Below the pieces are notes generated by a model. The model searched no databases, was not told the DNA's origin, and saw only the letters and a list, made by a program, of their open reading frames with translations. Positions 1-13,470 of a DNA stretch of 64,000 nucleotides are shown in pieces. The position numbers were made by a program, and so were the translations under genes. This DNA comes from Syngnathus acus. Lineage: Eukaryota; Chordata; Actinopteri; Syngnathiformes; Syngnathidae. The DNA is taken from positions 8,466,967-8,530,966 of the forward strand of contig NC_051091.1 in NCBI RefSeq assembly GCF_901709675.1. Reading direction: 5' to 3'. Position 1 is the first letter of the stretch; the number at the start of each line of letters is the position of its first letter.

Positions 1-3000
1 CATTCAGCATTTTTCTCTTAAAAGAACTCTGACTTTGAATTGAATATCAAACGTAACCTTTCAAATGTAATTTCGAGGCCTTAAGATATAACCTACTATA
101 TAGCAAGAAAAATGAAAATAAAAAAATGGTGTACGTCAAATTAGCCAAGTTGTATTGTCGATTATGACTCATGAAACTGAATGAACGGCAACATGTGGGA
201 AACAAACTGAAGTGAGCAAGACACAAAGAATGACTAAAGAAGCCACACTTAACCACAGGAAACCAAAGTTAAGTCTTCCTCTTTGTAACTATAGCAACTT
301 CAACGTGTAAGCTATGATGGAGGAAAAAAAGGCACAGGAAATGGAAAAAAAAAAAAAAAGGGGAGGAGTATAATTGGGGCTGAGACAGTGCTTACAAGCT
401 AAAACTTGCACCCAGGAAGGAGTTCACGGCAGTTTAAACTTGATGTAAAACTGTTGCCAGTGGGAGGCAATACAAAATGTGCAAGTACATTGAATTACAG
501 CCTCACAATTAATCATGATTAAAATCCCTCAACCAAGAAACTTGATTCGTCTTGAACAAAGTGAGCACATGCTGAAATGACATCCAGCAAATTCGTTCCT
601 TTAATTACTAATGTTGTGAACATCTTGACAATGTCACATTAAATTTGTTATATCCGATTTGAAGATAACTTTGAGTCAACACACGTGGTTTGCTTTGTGA
701 TTAAAAATTGCAGACGAGTCATTGCAGCTGTGGTTGTAGTTTGCTTTTGGGTAAATGGATACAAAGACGGGTTTATAATATTCATGTATAGTCAAAAGAA
801 TTATTATTATTTTTTTGGTGGGGAAGTTGGGGCAGCCACATGTACAAGACAAAAAAGACCAGTCACATAAAAATAGATATGACAAGCGTAAACCACATGG
901 TGGACAGTAATCCAGCTGCTATAAATTCAAAAAATAAAAGCTTTTCTTGCATGTTGTTTTCTGTCTTATGAAAAGCCTTAGAAGTGGCAGTTCAATGTGC
1001 ATCACTTAACAAGACAGATGGTTCCACGAGGAGCGAGCCTCACGACATCGATAGCCGTCCAATAACCTTGAGTTGAAGTGACTCGTGAGGTCATGAACTG
1101 TGAACTCGAGTCCGACAAAACTACTGCATGACACCCGGAAAGACAAGCGTAAACAGCAGGGAAGTTTGCTTTTCAATTTTGTAGCCAAGGCGGTTTTCAA
1201 ACAAAATGTGTGTTGTGTAATTGTGGCCAACTGAGCGACTTGTTTTAATTGGTCATTAAACTACACGATTTAAAAAATAAAAGCAGGGGGGGATGTTAAA
1301 TCTCACGATATGAAAAAGTTAAATTATCATAAAATTATGTTTTTGTCATCCAACCTAGCCATTAACTTATTCCCTAATGTGTGTTTCAGGTAACATCTTC
1401 ACGATTTGGATGGTAAGCAGGATCAAACAGCGGCCAAAAAACATTCGAGGCGGGTTTGCTTTATTTCCTTAGTGGCAGTCTCAAACCTCGCAACCATGCT
1501 CGGGGTGTGGGTGTGTGTCTCTCGGTACGTACCCTGCAGGAATACAGAGCATTAGCACACTCACAGAGAAGTCTTTGTGGCAGGCAAACTAGTGGAGCTA
1601 GCGGAGAGGCCTGTTGCAGCTTTGTTTGTCTTGCTTCTTCCTTTGTTTATTCCGCTTCCTTTCAGGGCTGCTCTCTGCAGCTGACCACAGCGATGGTCAG
1701 GAGTGAGCAATCAACTGAGGCTAACTGACAACATCCCAAACCCATGCACACATTGAACAAACCTACACTGTGAGTCAGGTCATAACAAAAACAAATCGTT
1801 TCATTTGTTGCATTTTAAGCCCTGGCAATACTGGTTGATTAAAAAAAAAAAAAAAAAACTTGTTTTGTTGTAGTGAAGAGTGATTCAACATAGACATATT
1901 GGTGTTATGATTTTAGCCATAAAGCGCTTTGACGCCACCAAAACACATGGAACAGGGTCGGGCCAATCCTGTGACTGAATCCGATTCTGTTCAATACTCA
2001 CAAAAGAACCGGATCGGGAGCTGATACCGATACTGGATCAGGAAATTTCCAGTCAGCAGGGCAAAACATGTCATAAGGTGCGAGCCTCCTTGCTAACTTA
2101 TATCATTTACACGTTTACCAGATCTAAAACCTTCCTATTTATCCACCTCCTTTCAGTGGAATCCGAAGTCAAAACAAGCCCGGTTTGCTTTCCAAACATA
2201 CTCAGCACCAGCGATAATCACTATAGAGACTGCAAATCTGAAAGCCTGAACTATCAGAGCCTGAATGTCACCGTTAACCAAAGCTGTCACGACTATAATG
2301 GAGAATACGGCTATCAAACATGAGGGCAAAGATGACACATTAGCTGTTATAAAGCCGAGTGGCCAAAACGGTCATTTCCTTAGAGACGGCTTTCATCCGT
2401 TTGATGACCGAATGCAAAGATAAGCTCTTATTGCCGAGCGCATGCAGACTGTTGACTATTTGTCTCTTGTTTGTCCAGGCGAGATTCACTGAGCGTGAAG
2501 AGCCTGTGCAGCCACGCTCAGATCGATTGATCGCTCCGAAGCGTTGGCGGAGCACTCAACGGGATCAAGTGTCTAGCTCAAGGGCACCTCAGAAGCGTCC
2601 GTCTCTTAAATGCCCGAGTTCTTTTTCATTTTACTTCCCATATGTAGTGTATAGGCGCCCGCGGTTTTGCCAATGTTGAAACGTTTCGATGTTTTGTGCG
2701 AATTTAGCTTTAACATTTCTAGGGGAGGACAAAATCTGCTTCATAAAGATTTTTAAGTGAGAGAATTTGAAGATTGTGTCAGGTGGTACGCATGGGTCTT
2801 TTTCTTCACACTGAGGCAGCGGAGCTAATATTAGGTCAATTTTCCGACTTCCAATCTATGTTAATAAGGACCGCTTGGAGGCAGAAACTGGGGCACAGTG
2901 AACCCAGCTGAGACAGTTTGAAGTCTTGATCTGAAATGTGCCGCTTACCATTGTCAGGGACTGTGAAGAACTCTCAGACCTTGAAGAGGTGAGGGGAAAA

Positions 3001-6000
3001 ACATTGCTGTCATGTACAACTATTTTACGACTGTACGTTATGTAATATGTAAGTTATGTATGTTTAACAACATGAACAATGGCTTGTTTCATTCAGATTG
3101 ACAGTATATTTAAAACTCTGTGGAGACGTGAACAAAATATTTTCTCCATCCAGCAATGTGGCATGTATGGGATATTGCTTAAATTTCATTGACTTGTTTT
3201 TATTCTTAACAAACTTCCATACAAACAATAACTATAACAAAATAATATTTTTTTTAATATACATGAAATTATTATTATTACCATGGATCGATGGAATAAT
3301 CAATAGAATAAATCGATAGCGACAGTGACAGTGTCATCGACATTACGTACTAATGTTGTTTTATGTTATGCAGTGTAAAGGTCACAGTTTGATGCTGAAC
3401 TAAAGGTTGTTGCCCTCCCCCACTTGCGGCTCTTTCCATCTGTGAAATGACCTTCTGGCGAAAAACATGAGCAGGGAAAGACTGAAAAATCATAGAAATT
3501 AAGTAAATTAATCCAATAGTCTAATCAGAATAATGTTATAAAATCAGAAGGGGAAAGAAAGTCAGGGTCCACTGAGCTGTTTATTTTGGAATTTGGCAGC
3601 GGGCAGCCCCAGCAGCTCGGCGCAATAATTCCTACTGCTTCTGTAGAGTGACCCGGTTCACTTCCTGCCTCACAGGAAACACACCGCACGGTCTCAGCCC
3701 CGCCCTTCCTGTTCCCTACGTTAGTATTCACACATGCACTCTTTCGAATGGCTGCTCCGCATCGGTGCCACAGCTTCAATAGATTCGTTACGTCGGACGC
3801 TCCAACAATGAGAAACACCAACTCGCCAGAAAAGCAAAGTTAGAATTATCCAACAAGTCCAGCACGGCTACTTCCCGTCATGCCCGCTTCTTGCGGTTGA
3901 ACTGAAATATTTAACGTTGACCCCGGCGCCGCCCTCTCTCTGTTCTCTTACTCAGTATGCCCCAACTAAAAAGGGCCTCAGTGTGGGAGCGCAGCAAGCT
4001 GAGGCCCCACAGAAAACCACATAATTACAAATCACAATAAAGCCCTCAGTGCTGTGTGGCTGCCAGCGACTCGGCTGTATCCAGACCTGCTTCGCCTCCG
4101 TTGGTGTATACAGCAACCCCCCCCTTTCCCCAACACCTCACCCCTTTCTTTCAGTATGCTCACCCAGGCCTTCTTTCCCTTGTCCCTTCTGTCCATCTTT
4201 TCTCTTCACACTGGTTTTGTCCAAGCTTGCACACAACACTCCTCATACGCAAAAAGACCTAAATCGAGTACGTCAAATTGGTGTGGATCGTAAGAGAAAA
4301 AGATACCGCTTTCTAGAGATGGACATAATTGATTAAGTATTTGGTCAAATGGAATTGATTGTTGTTGGGCAAGAGTTGCGTAGAGGTCCCGAGTTCAAAT
4401 CTCTGAGTCAGCACAGAAAGGCTCCAATGCATTTTAGAACCTAAGGCATGGTGCAAAAAACATTTTTAATCTTAGATTTTTTTTTTTTTTGTCTGACCTC
4501 ACACGAGAAGATTTGACATAAATAAATCAGTCATTTGAATCATTTGGAAAGTGGACCAATGGAAGTGATACTTATCATGAAGCAATAAAGAAAAATGAAG
4601 TGCACTCCTATTTTGTTTTTTTTCCTTTTCACTTCCACTCAGCAAAATTCATGAATGAAAACAGAAATTTTTTTTGCATATGGACGAGTGAGTGAATAAG
4701 GACAGCTAGTACATATTCAATCAGAAGACATTTTCCAGATTGCCGAACCTCTTTTAAATGATAGAAATGCAACGATGCTAACATTCACCCAGACCTTTCT
4801 ACGTGTGATATGAATACTTAAAATGGAGTTACTAGATTAATGAACAAACTATTCAATGACCACACGAGCTTCCCCCCCACATATAACTCGACATCCAAGT
4901 CATTCAGATTCTTGACATGTACACCAGGTATAGCAAGCGAGTGGCTGTAGAATGCTGATTTCTCAAGTGAGCCGTAACGACAAACACCCCCGGTGTGCTT
5001 TTATGAGGCTCTGGCAGTACGGTCCAATACAGAGGTTAAGCTCCGGCTTTGAACAAAACTCGCCATAAGCCACTCTTTAAGCGCCATTCAAGCTGAAGGG
5101 CTAAATCAGCCCAGAATACTAAAGGGTAATCATAGTCAATTACTCCAAAGGTGTTCTGACTCCACGATAACGTTGCGACCTTTGTTATGTAAGGTGATGG
5201 CAAATGAAGCTTGGCTCATGTTGAATATAGCTGCCATGTTTGAGAGAAAGAGTGACAGAGAAAAAGGTAAAGGAAAAAATAAATGTACCTTAGTATATTA
5301 TAGATCAGAGATTTGATTTTCCAATATTCCAATTCAAATGCTGTGCGCCAATTAAAAGTTGGTGCTGGAAAGTTCAGAGAAACTCAAGACGACTGGATGA
5401 GACTAGAAATTTTGAATGAATAATTCTATTTTGCCACCGGCTGAACTTTCTTTGGTTATTGGAAAACTGCAGCTTGTTTGTTTGCTTTCAAACTCAGCTT
5501 TCAGGAAACGCTAGTGACATCATGCACGCTGTGGTTGCAACAGCGTTGATACTGGCGCCCTCACGCCGGTCACATTCTTTCCACAACCTTTGACCAACCA
5601 AAACAAGTACCTTGACCAGATAGCTTTTGGCAAACAACAAAACCTTCCACCTCTACCAGTCACATTAAACTTGACTCCTAAAAAAATTACTGTCGTCATT
5701 TTTAGTGAACCAGCTGACAACAAAACCTGCTTGACAATTAGTGGAATTTTTGTGCCATTATTTTTTTTAAATAAGCTAGACTTTTCTGGGTAGAACAGGA
5801 AGGGTGTGTCGGTTTCCACCGCCAGTCAAACAAAAGATTTGCGCCCACTTCTCTTTTACATGCAGCCTCCTTAACAAAGGATGTGGCAGATGAGTTGCAA
5901 AAAGGAAATGTCATGCCTCAATCATCAGAAATGACAAATGCAATTGTGTGTTCATAGACTGTATATGAACTCACTTTGTTTTTGCTCCAATTCTTGCCAA

Positions 6001-9000
6001 GACAACAATTCAAGTCAAGTCAAGTCATTAGACGGGATGATTACTGCACAGGTTTGCCTCAGCTTCCTCATTAAAATAATTCGAGAATGGGCAGGTTTTG
6101 CACCATGTCTCAAAAAAACCCCACACAATTCCATCAAGTGTGATAACCAAACAACAGTTGTGAGTGCTTGAAAGCTTTTTTTTTTGTTCGTAGCAGCCTC
6201 CAAAGCAGCACCACGAACAAAAGTGTGGCAAAAAATGTGACATCAATTTGCCTCACCTCGCTCGAAAATAGCAAATGGCTTCCATTCTGTCATTACCACA
6301 AAAGCCTCACTTGCGGCCATTACATACAACCATCGCGTATCACAACGATTTTTTGTGGAATTCCGTGTTTCCATGACTTTATTAGCAGGATGACTGGTAT
6401 ACTTTAGTTGGTGTTAAATCACAAGTCAGATGAGGCCTATAAATATAGTTATATTGATGAATTCGATGCTGTCAACTTGTCAATAGTAAAGAAATGAAGC
6501 GAGACAATTCTACTGCAGCAAATTGACCGTTCAATTGGTCTTGCCAAGTGCAGCTGTCACAACATAACCACCCTAAAGCCCCCCCCGGAAAAAAAAAACA
6601 TACTTCACCAAGTTCACCCTGTGTGACATCCAAACTTATTCTCAGCATTCTACACCCGCACATGGGCGGGCCCCTGCTGCTTTGGTTATGTTAGCCACGC
6701 CACTTGTTATGATGGTGGCCACAGTTCAGAATGACTTTTCTCTCTAGAGCGCCAACCATTTCATTATTTTTTTGTTGTTTCTTCAAAATTGTGAAGAAAA
6801 AAAGCATAAGGAATGAGACTGGATTCTAAACACACAATAATGACATCATGTTAGGTACACAATGCTTCTTTGTTCTTCTGTGTGCATGTTCCTCAAGCGT
6901 CGCTATAAAGAAACAACTAATGTCAGTAAAATCAGGCTAAAAGGGTGTTGACAATAAACAACAACCCTTTGTCATGAGCGTCTGGCTTTGAAAGAACCAC
7001 CCTCAGCCGAGACCATTTTGGGGTACTGTCTCAGCTGCGTGTGAGCGTGCAAGCCCCAAGGGGGGGTCCAGGAGTGCCGGGCCTTCCGACTCAGAAAATG
7101 ACAGGATAAAGTGATGAGGATGGGAAAGGGGGGCGGGGGAAGCAAACTGAGCTCATTTCCTATAATGGCATGGAGGAGGAAATGGACTGTGGGAGGGGTG
7201 AGTCGGGATAATGGTTTACTTACAGTACGGGTTTTAGTGATATCATCACACAAAGAAAAGGCCCCAATTCTAAACTTCCCAAAGGAACTAGAACATGTAA
7301 GCATGATTCGGAGGAGGGAAGAGGGGACTTGCGACACAGAACACGAACTTGATGTGTGAATTGTGTTTTTGCAGAGCTCTGTTAAGATAAACAGCGTTGC
7401 AGCAGGGAGGACTGCATGAACGTCCGTCGTGTCCCGAGCGGAAACCAAAATAGTTTATCTGGCCCTGGGGCAAAATAGGGACGACAAGAGGGAAAGTACG
7501 TACAGATCGGTTGCAAGCATCAGGTCATCCAAATGGGGAGAAATAATGACTCCCCCCCTCCCCTGTCTAGTCTTACGTAGTCATGGAGACTGAGGTATTT
7601 CCGTTGATCAATTATATGGGAGAGAAAGCACAGGACCTTCAAGAATGCAGAGTACTTTTAAAATACGGTTTATGCTTGACTTCATCCAGAGGGCTCGTCC
7701 GCAATCCAGAGTGACAATCGGATATGATGAGTGTTATTAATTGGAAAACTAGGGCTGCCGCAGATAGATATCTTTTTAAATCGATTCTTGTAGTAGAGAG
7801 AAGCCAATAACATTTTCAATTTCATTGCAAAAAAAAAGCTTGAATTTACAGAACAGGCCACTCCTCGAGTACAAAAAAATATTTCACTTGGTGGGAGATT
7901 AAGTAGCTTCTCCTTCTTGCAACAGTTCCTTTTTCCGTTTGCATGCATACAGTCCATCCGCAAACGTATGTGCTTAAGTATCCACTTCCTCTTCCTTCAC
8001 TTATTTTCAGATGTAAAAGGGCACGCACACCAAATAAGGCTTTAGAGTCTGTCATACTGTTGCAACATTTTATGAATATATAAAGGATGATATGATACGA
8101 CCGCCGCTTTTTACGTCTGTCGTGCTTGCTCTAGCCAAGCCTGGCACATTAACAGCGGCTGATCTGCTATCCTGTGCGTCACACAGCTCATTTTGGGTAA
8201 ACAAGGATGAAAACATGAAGCATCAGTTTATTTGAGAAAGTCGGCCAATGCCCTAATTGGCTGAAATGTATCTCGAAATAGCTGATATGGCAATTAGATG
8301 ATATTTGAGTAAGCAACATTTTTTTTTTTATTTATTACATATGCAATGTCAGACTTTGAACTAGCCTGGTAAATACTGAGACTGCTGCTCACATTAATGG
8401 CGGAGGGAAACTCAGAGGCGAAGCATGTGTGCTGAGAGGCGGGAGTATGTGTCACCTTTGATAGCCATCAAACTGGAAAAAGGGACTCGACTGAAAGCTC
8501 AACTTTATCTGCCATTTTTCACCAGGTACACAATGAAACACTACCAGCTTCTGCGTTAGCTAATAAAAAAAACCTCCCTGTTTCAACACAAAAATGACAA
8601 CAACAATGCTCCCACGGAACTACTAATCCATGCATCCATTTCCATCTCGGCATTTAGTGGTGGCCTTTTGCAGCCTGTTTGTTAAATCTGACTCATATTT
8701 CAATTGTTTCAAAACAAAGGAAGGATATTCAGTTCAATCAGACTGAACGTGAGATCAGTCAGTGTGATAGCATAATGGGTCATGAGGTAAAGGAACAGGA
8801 AACGGGAAGTGAGAGGGATTTTGCAGATGTGTTTTTTTTTTTTTTAATTGAAAAAACAACACCACAAAAAAAATGAATGAATTCAAAGCCATCTGCCCCT
8901 AGAATTTAAAACACATCACCAAATCAGACACATATGTGGTTCAAGTGGTAACAAAAGCAAAAATTGATGTCAGGATAATCATGGATAATATGTGGAATCG

Positions 9001-12000
9001 ATTAATCGTGCCTGAAGGTGAAACCACCTAGCAAATAAAAATGAGTCACTGCCTAAGTGGAAGGATCACTAATAACCACAAAGCAATTATTGCACGTTCA
9101 TGATACCGGTCCCCTTTTATTTATCTAGAGACTATTTTTGTTCAGATTGATAATGAGCAAATGTGTTTTCCCACCTCCCATGCGTCATTTAAGCGTCACA
9201 AAAGCGGCGTGGCAGCATAACAGAGAGTGAGCCACTGGTGGCGAAGCCAACTGGCACAATCCATGTTGCCGCTCCTTTCACTGACATTGTAAGAGGCTTT
9301 GCGCAGTAATTGAGAGTTATTTAAAAAAATAAAAAATAATAAACTTATTTTGGGGCTGACTGTGGCCACTCTCAGCGAGTCTCCATGACGCTTGCTAGCA
9401 GCTAATTAGCACGTAGGCTCAGTCAACATTGTAGACACCGACTCCGTGGAGAATAAAGTCAATGGCCGTTGTCTCCAGTCTCTGAAAGAACACAACTGTC
9501 ATCGAGCCGCATGTCATCCAGAAAACCGATGTGAGGTCGGCATCCTCTGCACTACGGCTACATAAATCTTTGAAACATGGAATTTACTTTTTAGTGTCTT
9601 TTGACTTGTGCTACAGGCAGCATGCATGCCAAAATATTTGCATAACAGTGCAAGTCAAGTGTGTGCGTGTGTGTGTGTGTGTGAGTGTGTGTGTGTGTGT
9701 GTGTGTAATGCATTATGCAGAAACACTCCGATTGCATGCTGGTGTTTTCACAATGCAACATTGTGCCAAGAAACTTTGTATTTATGCAAAAAAGGGAAAT
9801 GGATAATGAGCCAAAAGAAGATGATCATGGGAAAATCCTAGTGAGTCCATTACCGAGTGGGGAGGAGATTAAATGTCAATCAAGGGCCTGGCAAGCAGGG
9901 AGGGAAGGAGGGAGCGAGTGATCGCTACCTATTAATGCGGATTTTAAGGCTGACTGGATGTATTAAATTGTCCATGTCACATTAACGAATGAGTTTACCT
10001 GGAAACAACAATCAAAGCCTTTTTGGTGAAATTACAAGACAGCACATACAATTAAACCATTTATGTTTGTTTGCACGCAACTCAACATGGTGACGCATCA
10101 TGGTGGAGTTCAAATTTAAAGCGACAAGCTTTAGTCTAACATTTCAATGTGCAAAGAAGGCTTTAAAGATACTTTGAAAGTACACCACAACCACAATAAT
10201 AAGACTCCTGTGAGCAAAATAAGCAGTCACAAGGTCTTTTGAATTCAGCTCATCATTTACAGAGTCTTGACATTTGAGAAAAATGCCCACATGGCATTTT
10301 TTTTTCTTTTTCTGTCTACTCTGTTGTGCCAAAACAAATGCAGACACAAGTTGTTCAGTTTCTTTGTGGTTATGACTGTAAATGAACAATGAAGAACTAC
10401 TATTAACTCTGGTGGAATTCACAAGACATATGCCAGCCAGTATTATTACATCCAGAGTGGGAGAGTGATGGAAAAACAAAAATATCAAGTCTTTTTTATA
10501 ACCCCGACCTTCAGATGTGAATGCATGCCCCCTTAAAAGGCAACATTTTAATATTATTTCCAGCCACAAGAGGCGCACTACACGACAATCGAACTGATTT
10601 TTAAGTTCTGTTTATACAACAACTGGTTTGTGGAACCTGTAAACACTTCAACAACGGCACAGCAACATTATTACCCATCCAAACCGCATATCCTCACAAT
10701 GATCTTTGCCTAGAAAGCTAAAAAATGTATTCTTTGAAAATGAAGGAAATGCTTTTTCTTTGAAAGGACTTTGTCAAACCAGGGGCCTTGAAGCACACGT
10801 GCCATTTTGAAACATCTATTCAGAACATTGGCCTAACATTAAGTCATTCATTGCCGGCCCAGTTAAAATATTAGTTTGACGTCTATAGTGGTCAATGGCA
10901 GTGAATGACATTATTCATGACACCAAGACATGATTCGGATCCAAAACGAAATGAATTCAAAGAGGAGGAACGATCCATGATACGGACGGACGAACAAAAC
11001 GATTAAGATCAACATTTCTTAAAAGTCCAACATCAGCGTCTGGCTCAACGACCCAGTCCCAGTCATGAGATGTGGCCAAAGGAAGAAGTGAGAGTTTTTT
11101 CAGCTGCTGCCACACATGCTAAACGGAGGCAGGAAAGAATAGTGGGAGGTCTGACGAGCACCCTTAAAGGGCGACATCACGATATATGACTGCCAAGTGC
11201 AGGAATGTAACGTGAGCTGCACAAGTCATTGACCAATTTTTCTCTTTCTGCAAACCGAGCATCATTCTGTAAAAATTCATGAACAGAGCTCGGATTAAGC
11301 GCTCCAGTGTAATAATCCTCGTCAAGTCCTCGCACACACGCCGCTGGATAGTAATTACTGATATGAAACCTGCAATACAGAGCAGAGTGTATCATTAGCC
11401 TTCTAACCCGGGGGCACAACTTAACAACTAGCCGTGTCTTTAAACGGCGCACGAGAGGAAAAACGTGGCCTTTCTATTCCGCCTTTGCTTTGTAATGTTC
11501 CGTCTGGGCGATGAGATGACAAATCGACTTAAGGAAGCTGTGATCACGAAGCTGCTAAAATTGCAACAGTGAGGAGGAAACGACACATTGGATGCAAGTC
11601 GGCATGGTGGTTGACTACCAAAAGGATAGACAAATATTAACATATCGCAGTGGAACATTGATAATCCAACAGAAATTGAAAGGAGCAGGGCAAACTCCAA
11701 TTTCAATACTTAGGGCTACTTAGGAAGGAAGTGTGCTAGTCACATTGTTCAAATGTACACTTTGTACGTCATGTACTAACTTAAAAGACCAATGATGAGA
11801 ATGTAGTCAAAGAGGCAAGACGCTAATGTTAGCTTCGACTTTACAATCCGACATTCTTTACTGTCCTCACTCACCCGCGGGGTTGCTGACTGTCAATTCC
11901 TGTCTCAACGTCAAATTGTTTCCAACCGGCATAAAAGTGAAATTCTATAAACACTATACGCTCCATTGGGACATGCCAGGAACCGAAATACTTCCAGTGG

Positions 12001-12690
12001 GAATCTGTTCGTTTCACACAAAGTCTGCAAAGTAATGTTCTTGTGCTTCTGTTCTTAGCAGAAAACTGCTACTTGATCTCAGAGAGAAGTAAAAGACACA
12101 CATTAGAGTGATTGACCACAATGTGTCTGCATGGAAATGAGGCATTCACAATCCCTTACTTGGACCCAAAAAGAGAATTCCGCAAGCATTGGAATGACTC
12201 CACTCTCCCGCTGACTTGTTTTGACTCGAGGTGAGCATGCTCTCGTCTGGACATTTCTGGGAAAAGTTGGGGCTGTTCACCCTCTGATCAAACAGCAGCT
12301 AACTTATTATCAGGTAGACCTTGTCATGTCTCTGAGCCAACAAACTTTTTACTAATCTGTCCAAACAGAAGAGGAAGAAACAGGTTTGCAGCCAACATGT
12401 CTGGAGAGTGTTTAGACTCCAAACGTTGACCAATTTCTCAACCGGTTCCTTTGTAAGCCACTGAGATGGTGCAAGGCCACACAGGGTGCATGCAATGCCA
12501 ATTGCCTGGCCATAGAGTGCAAGTGTCAGAGGTCATTCTATTGTTAAGCACACAAAAAGAGCTGCTGTCCACTAGTGAGACGTTTAAGGGTCTGAATGAA
12601 GGTAGTAAATTCGGCTATTAGCATTCATTGGCATTCAACTTTTTGTTTTGTGCTTTGGAGGGAGGGGGCGGGGGCAGAGCGTGGACTCAC
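1..12690 (-). other. gnai2: gnai2 intron 1 (partial), no coding exon seen
   Basis: This stretch lies downstream, on the minus strand, of gnai2 coding exon 1 and is most simply the first intron, which continues past the left edge. I looked for the conserved second exon of the G-alpha-i family (P-loop, GESGKST) on the minus strand and did not find it. Open frames here, up to 158 codons, lack family resemblance and splice context and look like chance. The stretch holds AT-rich sequence, a GT microsatellite near 9,661, short CAAGT repeats near 6,010, and one copy of a short motif shared with 21,118-21,156. Conserved enhancers may be present but cannot be recognised without alignment. Confidence 0.7.
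9661..9706. repeat. GT dinucleotide microsatellite
   Basis: Near-perfect (GT)n of about 46 bp, interrupted by single GC and GA units. It lies in gnai2 intron 1 and is expected to be length-polymorphic. Confidence 0.9.
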
Positions 12691-12808
12691 CCAGCAGCAG
12701 CAGTTTCACTTCTCTGGCCGCCTTCTCTCCATCTTCTCGCAGGCTCTTGTCGATCATTTTGGACTTTTCGGCCGCGGCTTTATCCTCCTGGCTCACAGTG
12801 CAGCCCAT
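12691..12808 (-). CDS. gnai2: Guanine nucleotide-binding protein G(i) subunit alpha-2, coding exon 1
   Basis: G-alpha-i2 is the GTPase subunit that couples receptors to inhibition of adenylyl cyclase at the plasma membrane. Only coding exon 1 is here: 118 nt, 39 codons plus one base. It encodes [20 protein letters not shown] and then the alpha-N helix, ending EVKLLLL plus the first base of the P-loop Gly codon. The donor GGTGAGT follows at the exact position used across the G-alpha-i family. Gly2 (myristoylation) and Cys3 (palmitoylation) are present. Val5 and the AAAE segment favour GNAI2; as I recall the family, GNAI1 and GNAI3 have Leu5 and AAVE. Exon 2 and beyond lie left of the window. 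Position next to slc38a3 and rbm5 matches the human 3p21.31 neighbourhood. A teleost a/b paralogue assignment is not possible from this exon. Confidence 0.92.
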
Positions 12809-13470
12809 GGTTCCGAGTGCTCGCTTCAGGACTGCTGCTTTTGTGGGAAAAATCACCTGGGGAGAAAAATACGAGGCGCGAAGCCTTTCTTTGGGAGGAC
12901 AAAATAAAAATTTCCCTTTTTGGTGAGGGACGGATCACCGAACCCCTTCAGCCGTCAAATCGAGCGACTTGCCCGGTCACAAAAGCAGCATGAGTGTCTA
13001 TTTTATTTTCGGAAAAAGTAGCTCTAAAAACTTCAGTTTTCCGGAAGGCAGGCTACTGTGTTTTGTTTGAACAAATTCAACACGTCCTTCAGCGCATGAT
13101 AAACTCACGAAAAGACGCTCCGGAAGTTCCGTAGAAGGGGAAAAAAAGTATTCCAAAAAGCGATCAATCAAAGAGTCTGCAAGAACGCTCACAGTGGAGG
13201 GTTGTTGATATTTTTTTTCCAGAGAAATCTTTGTCCTACTGTCTTCGCAACATCATGCATTCTTTCTACGCGACGGAGATTTGTCACATTAGAAGCCACA
13301 CCCGGGGCCGCGGTCAAGTTCCCCTCCACACCACAGGCACAAACGGCGTCAGCCTGCAGTCACCGTACGACTCGTAATGTGTCGATCGTAAACGAAACGC
13401 CTTTTTGATATGAAACGAGAAGAGCCGGCTCCTGATTGGGAGCCGAGCAAAAGGGGGCGGGGCGACAGTT
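12809..13470 (-). promoter_or_regulatory. gnai2: gnai2 5' UTR and probable promoter with GC box
   Basis: Upstream of the gnai2 start codon on the minus strand the sequence becomes relatively CpG-containing. It carries an Sp1-type GC box (GGGGGCGGGGC) at 13,453-13,463. No TATA box is evident, as expected for a broadly expressed gene. The transcription start is not determined; the assignment rests on position and composition. Confidence 0.4.

Noticed and set aside
2340-2679. Overlapping open frames on both strands (71 and 106 codons)
   Set aside because: No family similarity, no splice context, overlapping frames on both strands; explained as chance in locally GC-richer intron sequence.
4370-4425. 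Possible tRNA-like sequence with GAGTTCAAATCTC B-box
   Set aside because: No credible A box or stems; at most a worn SINE fragment, too weak to list.
6972-7448. 158-codon minus-strand frame
   Set aside because: Composition is low-complexity Ser/Leu/Pro with no recognisable domain; lies within gnai2 intron 1 and does not match any exon of that gene.
10144-10578. 144-codon minus-strand frame
   Set aside because: Contains a poly-Lys stretch from a T run and no conserved motif; judged a chance frame.
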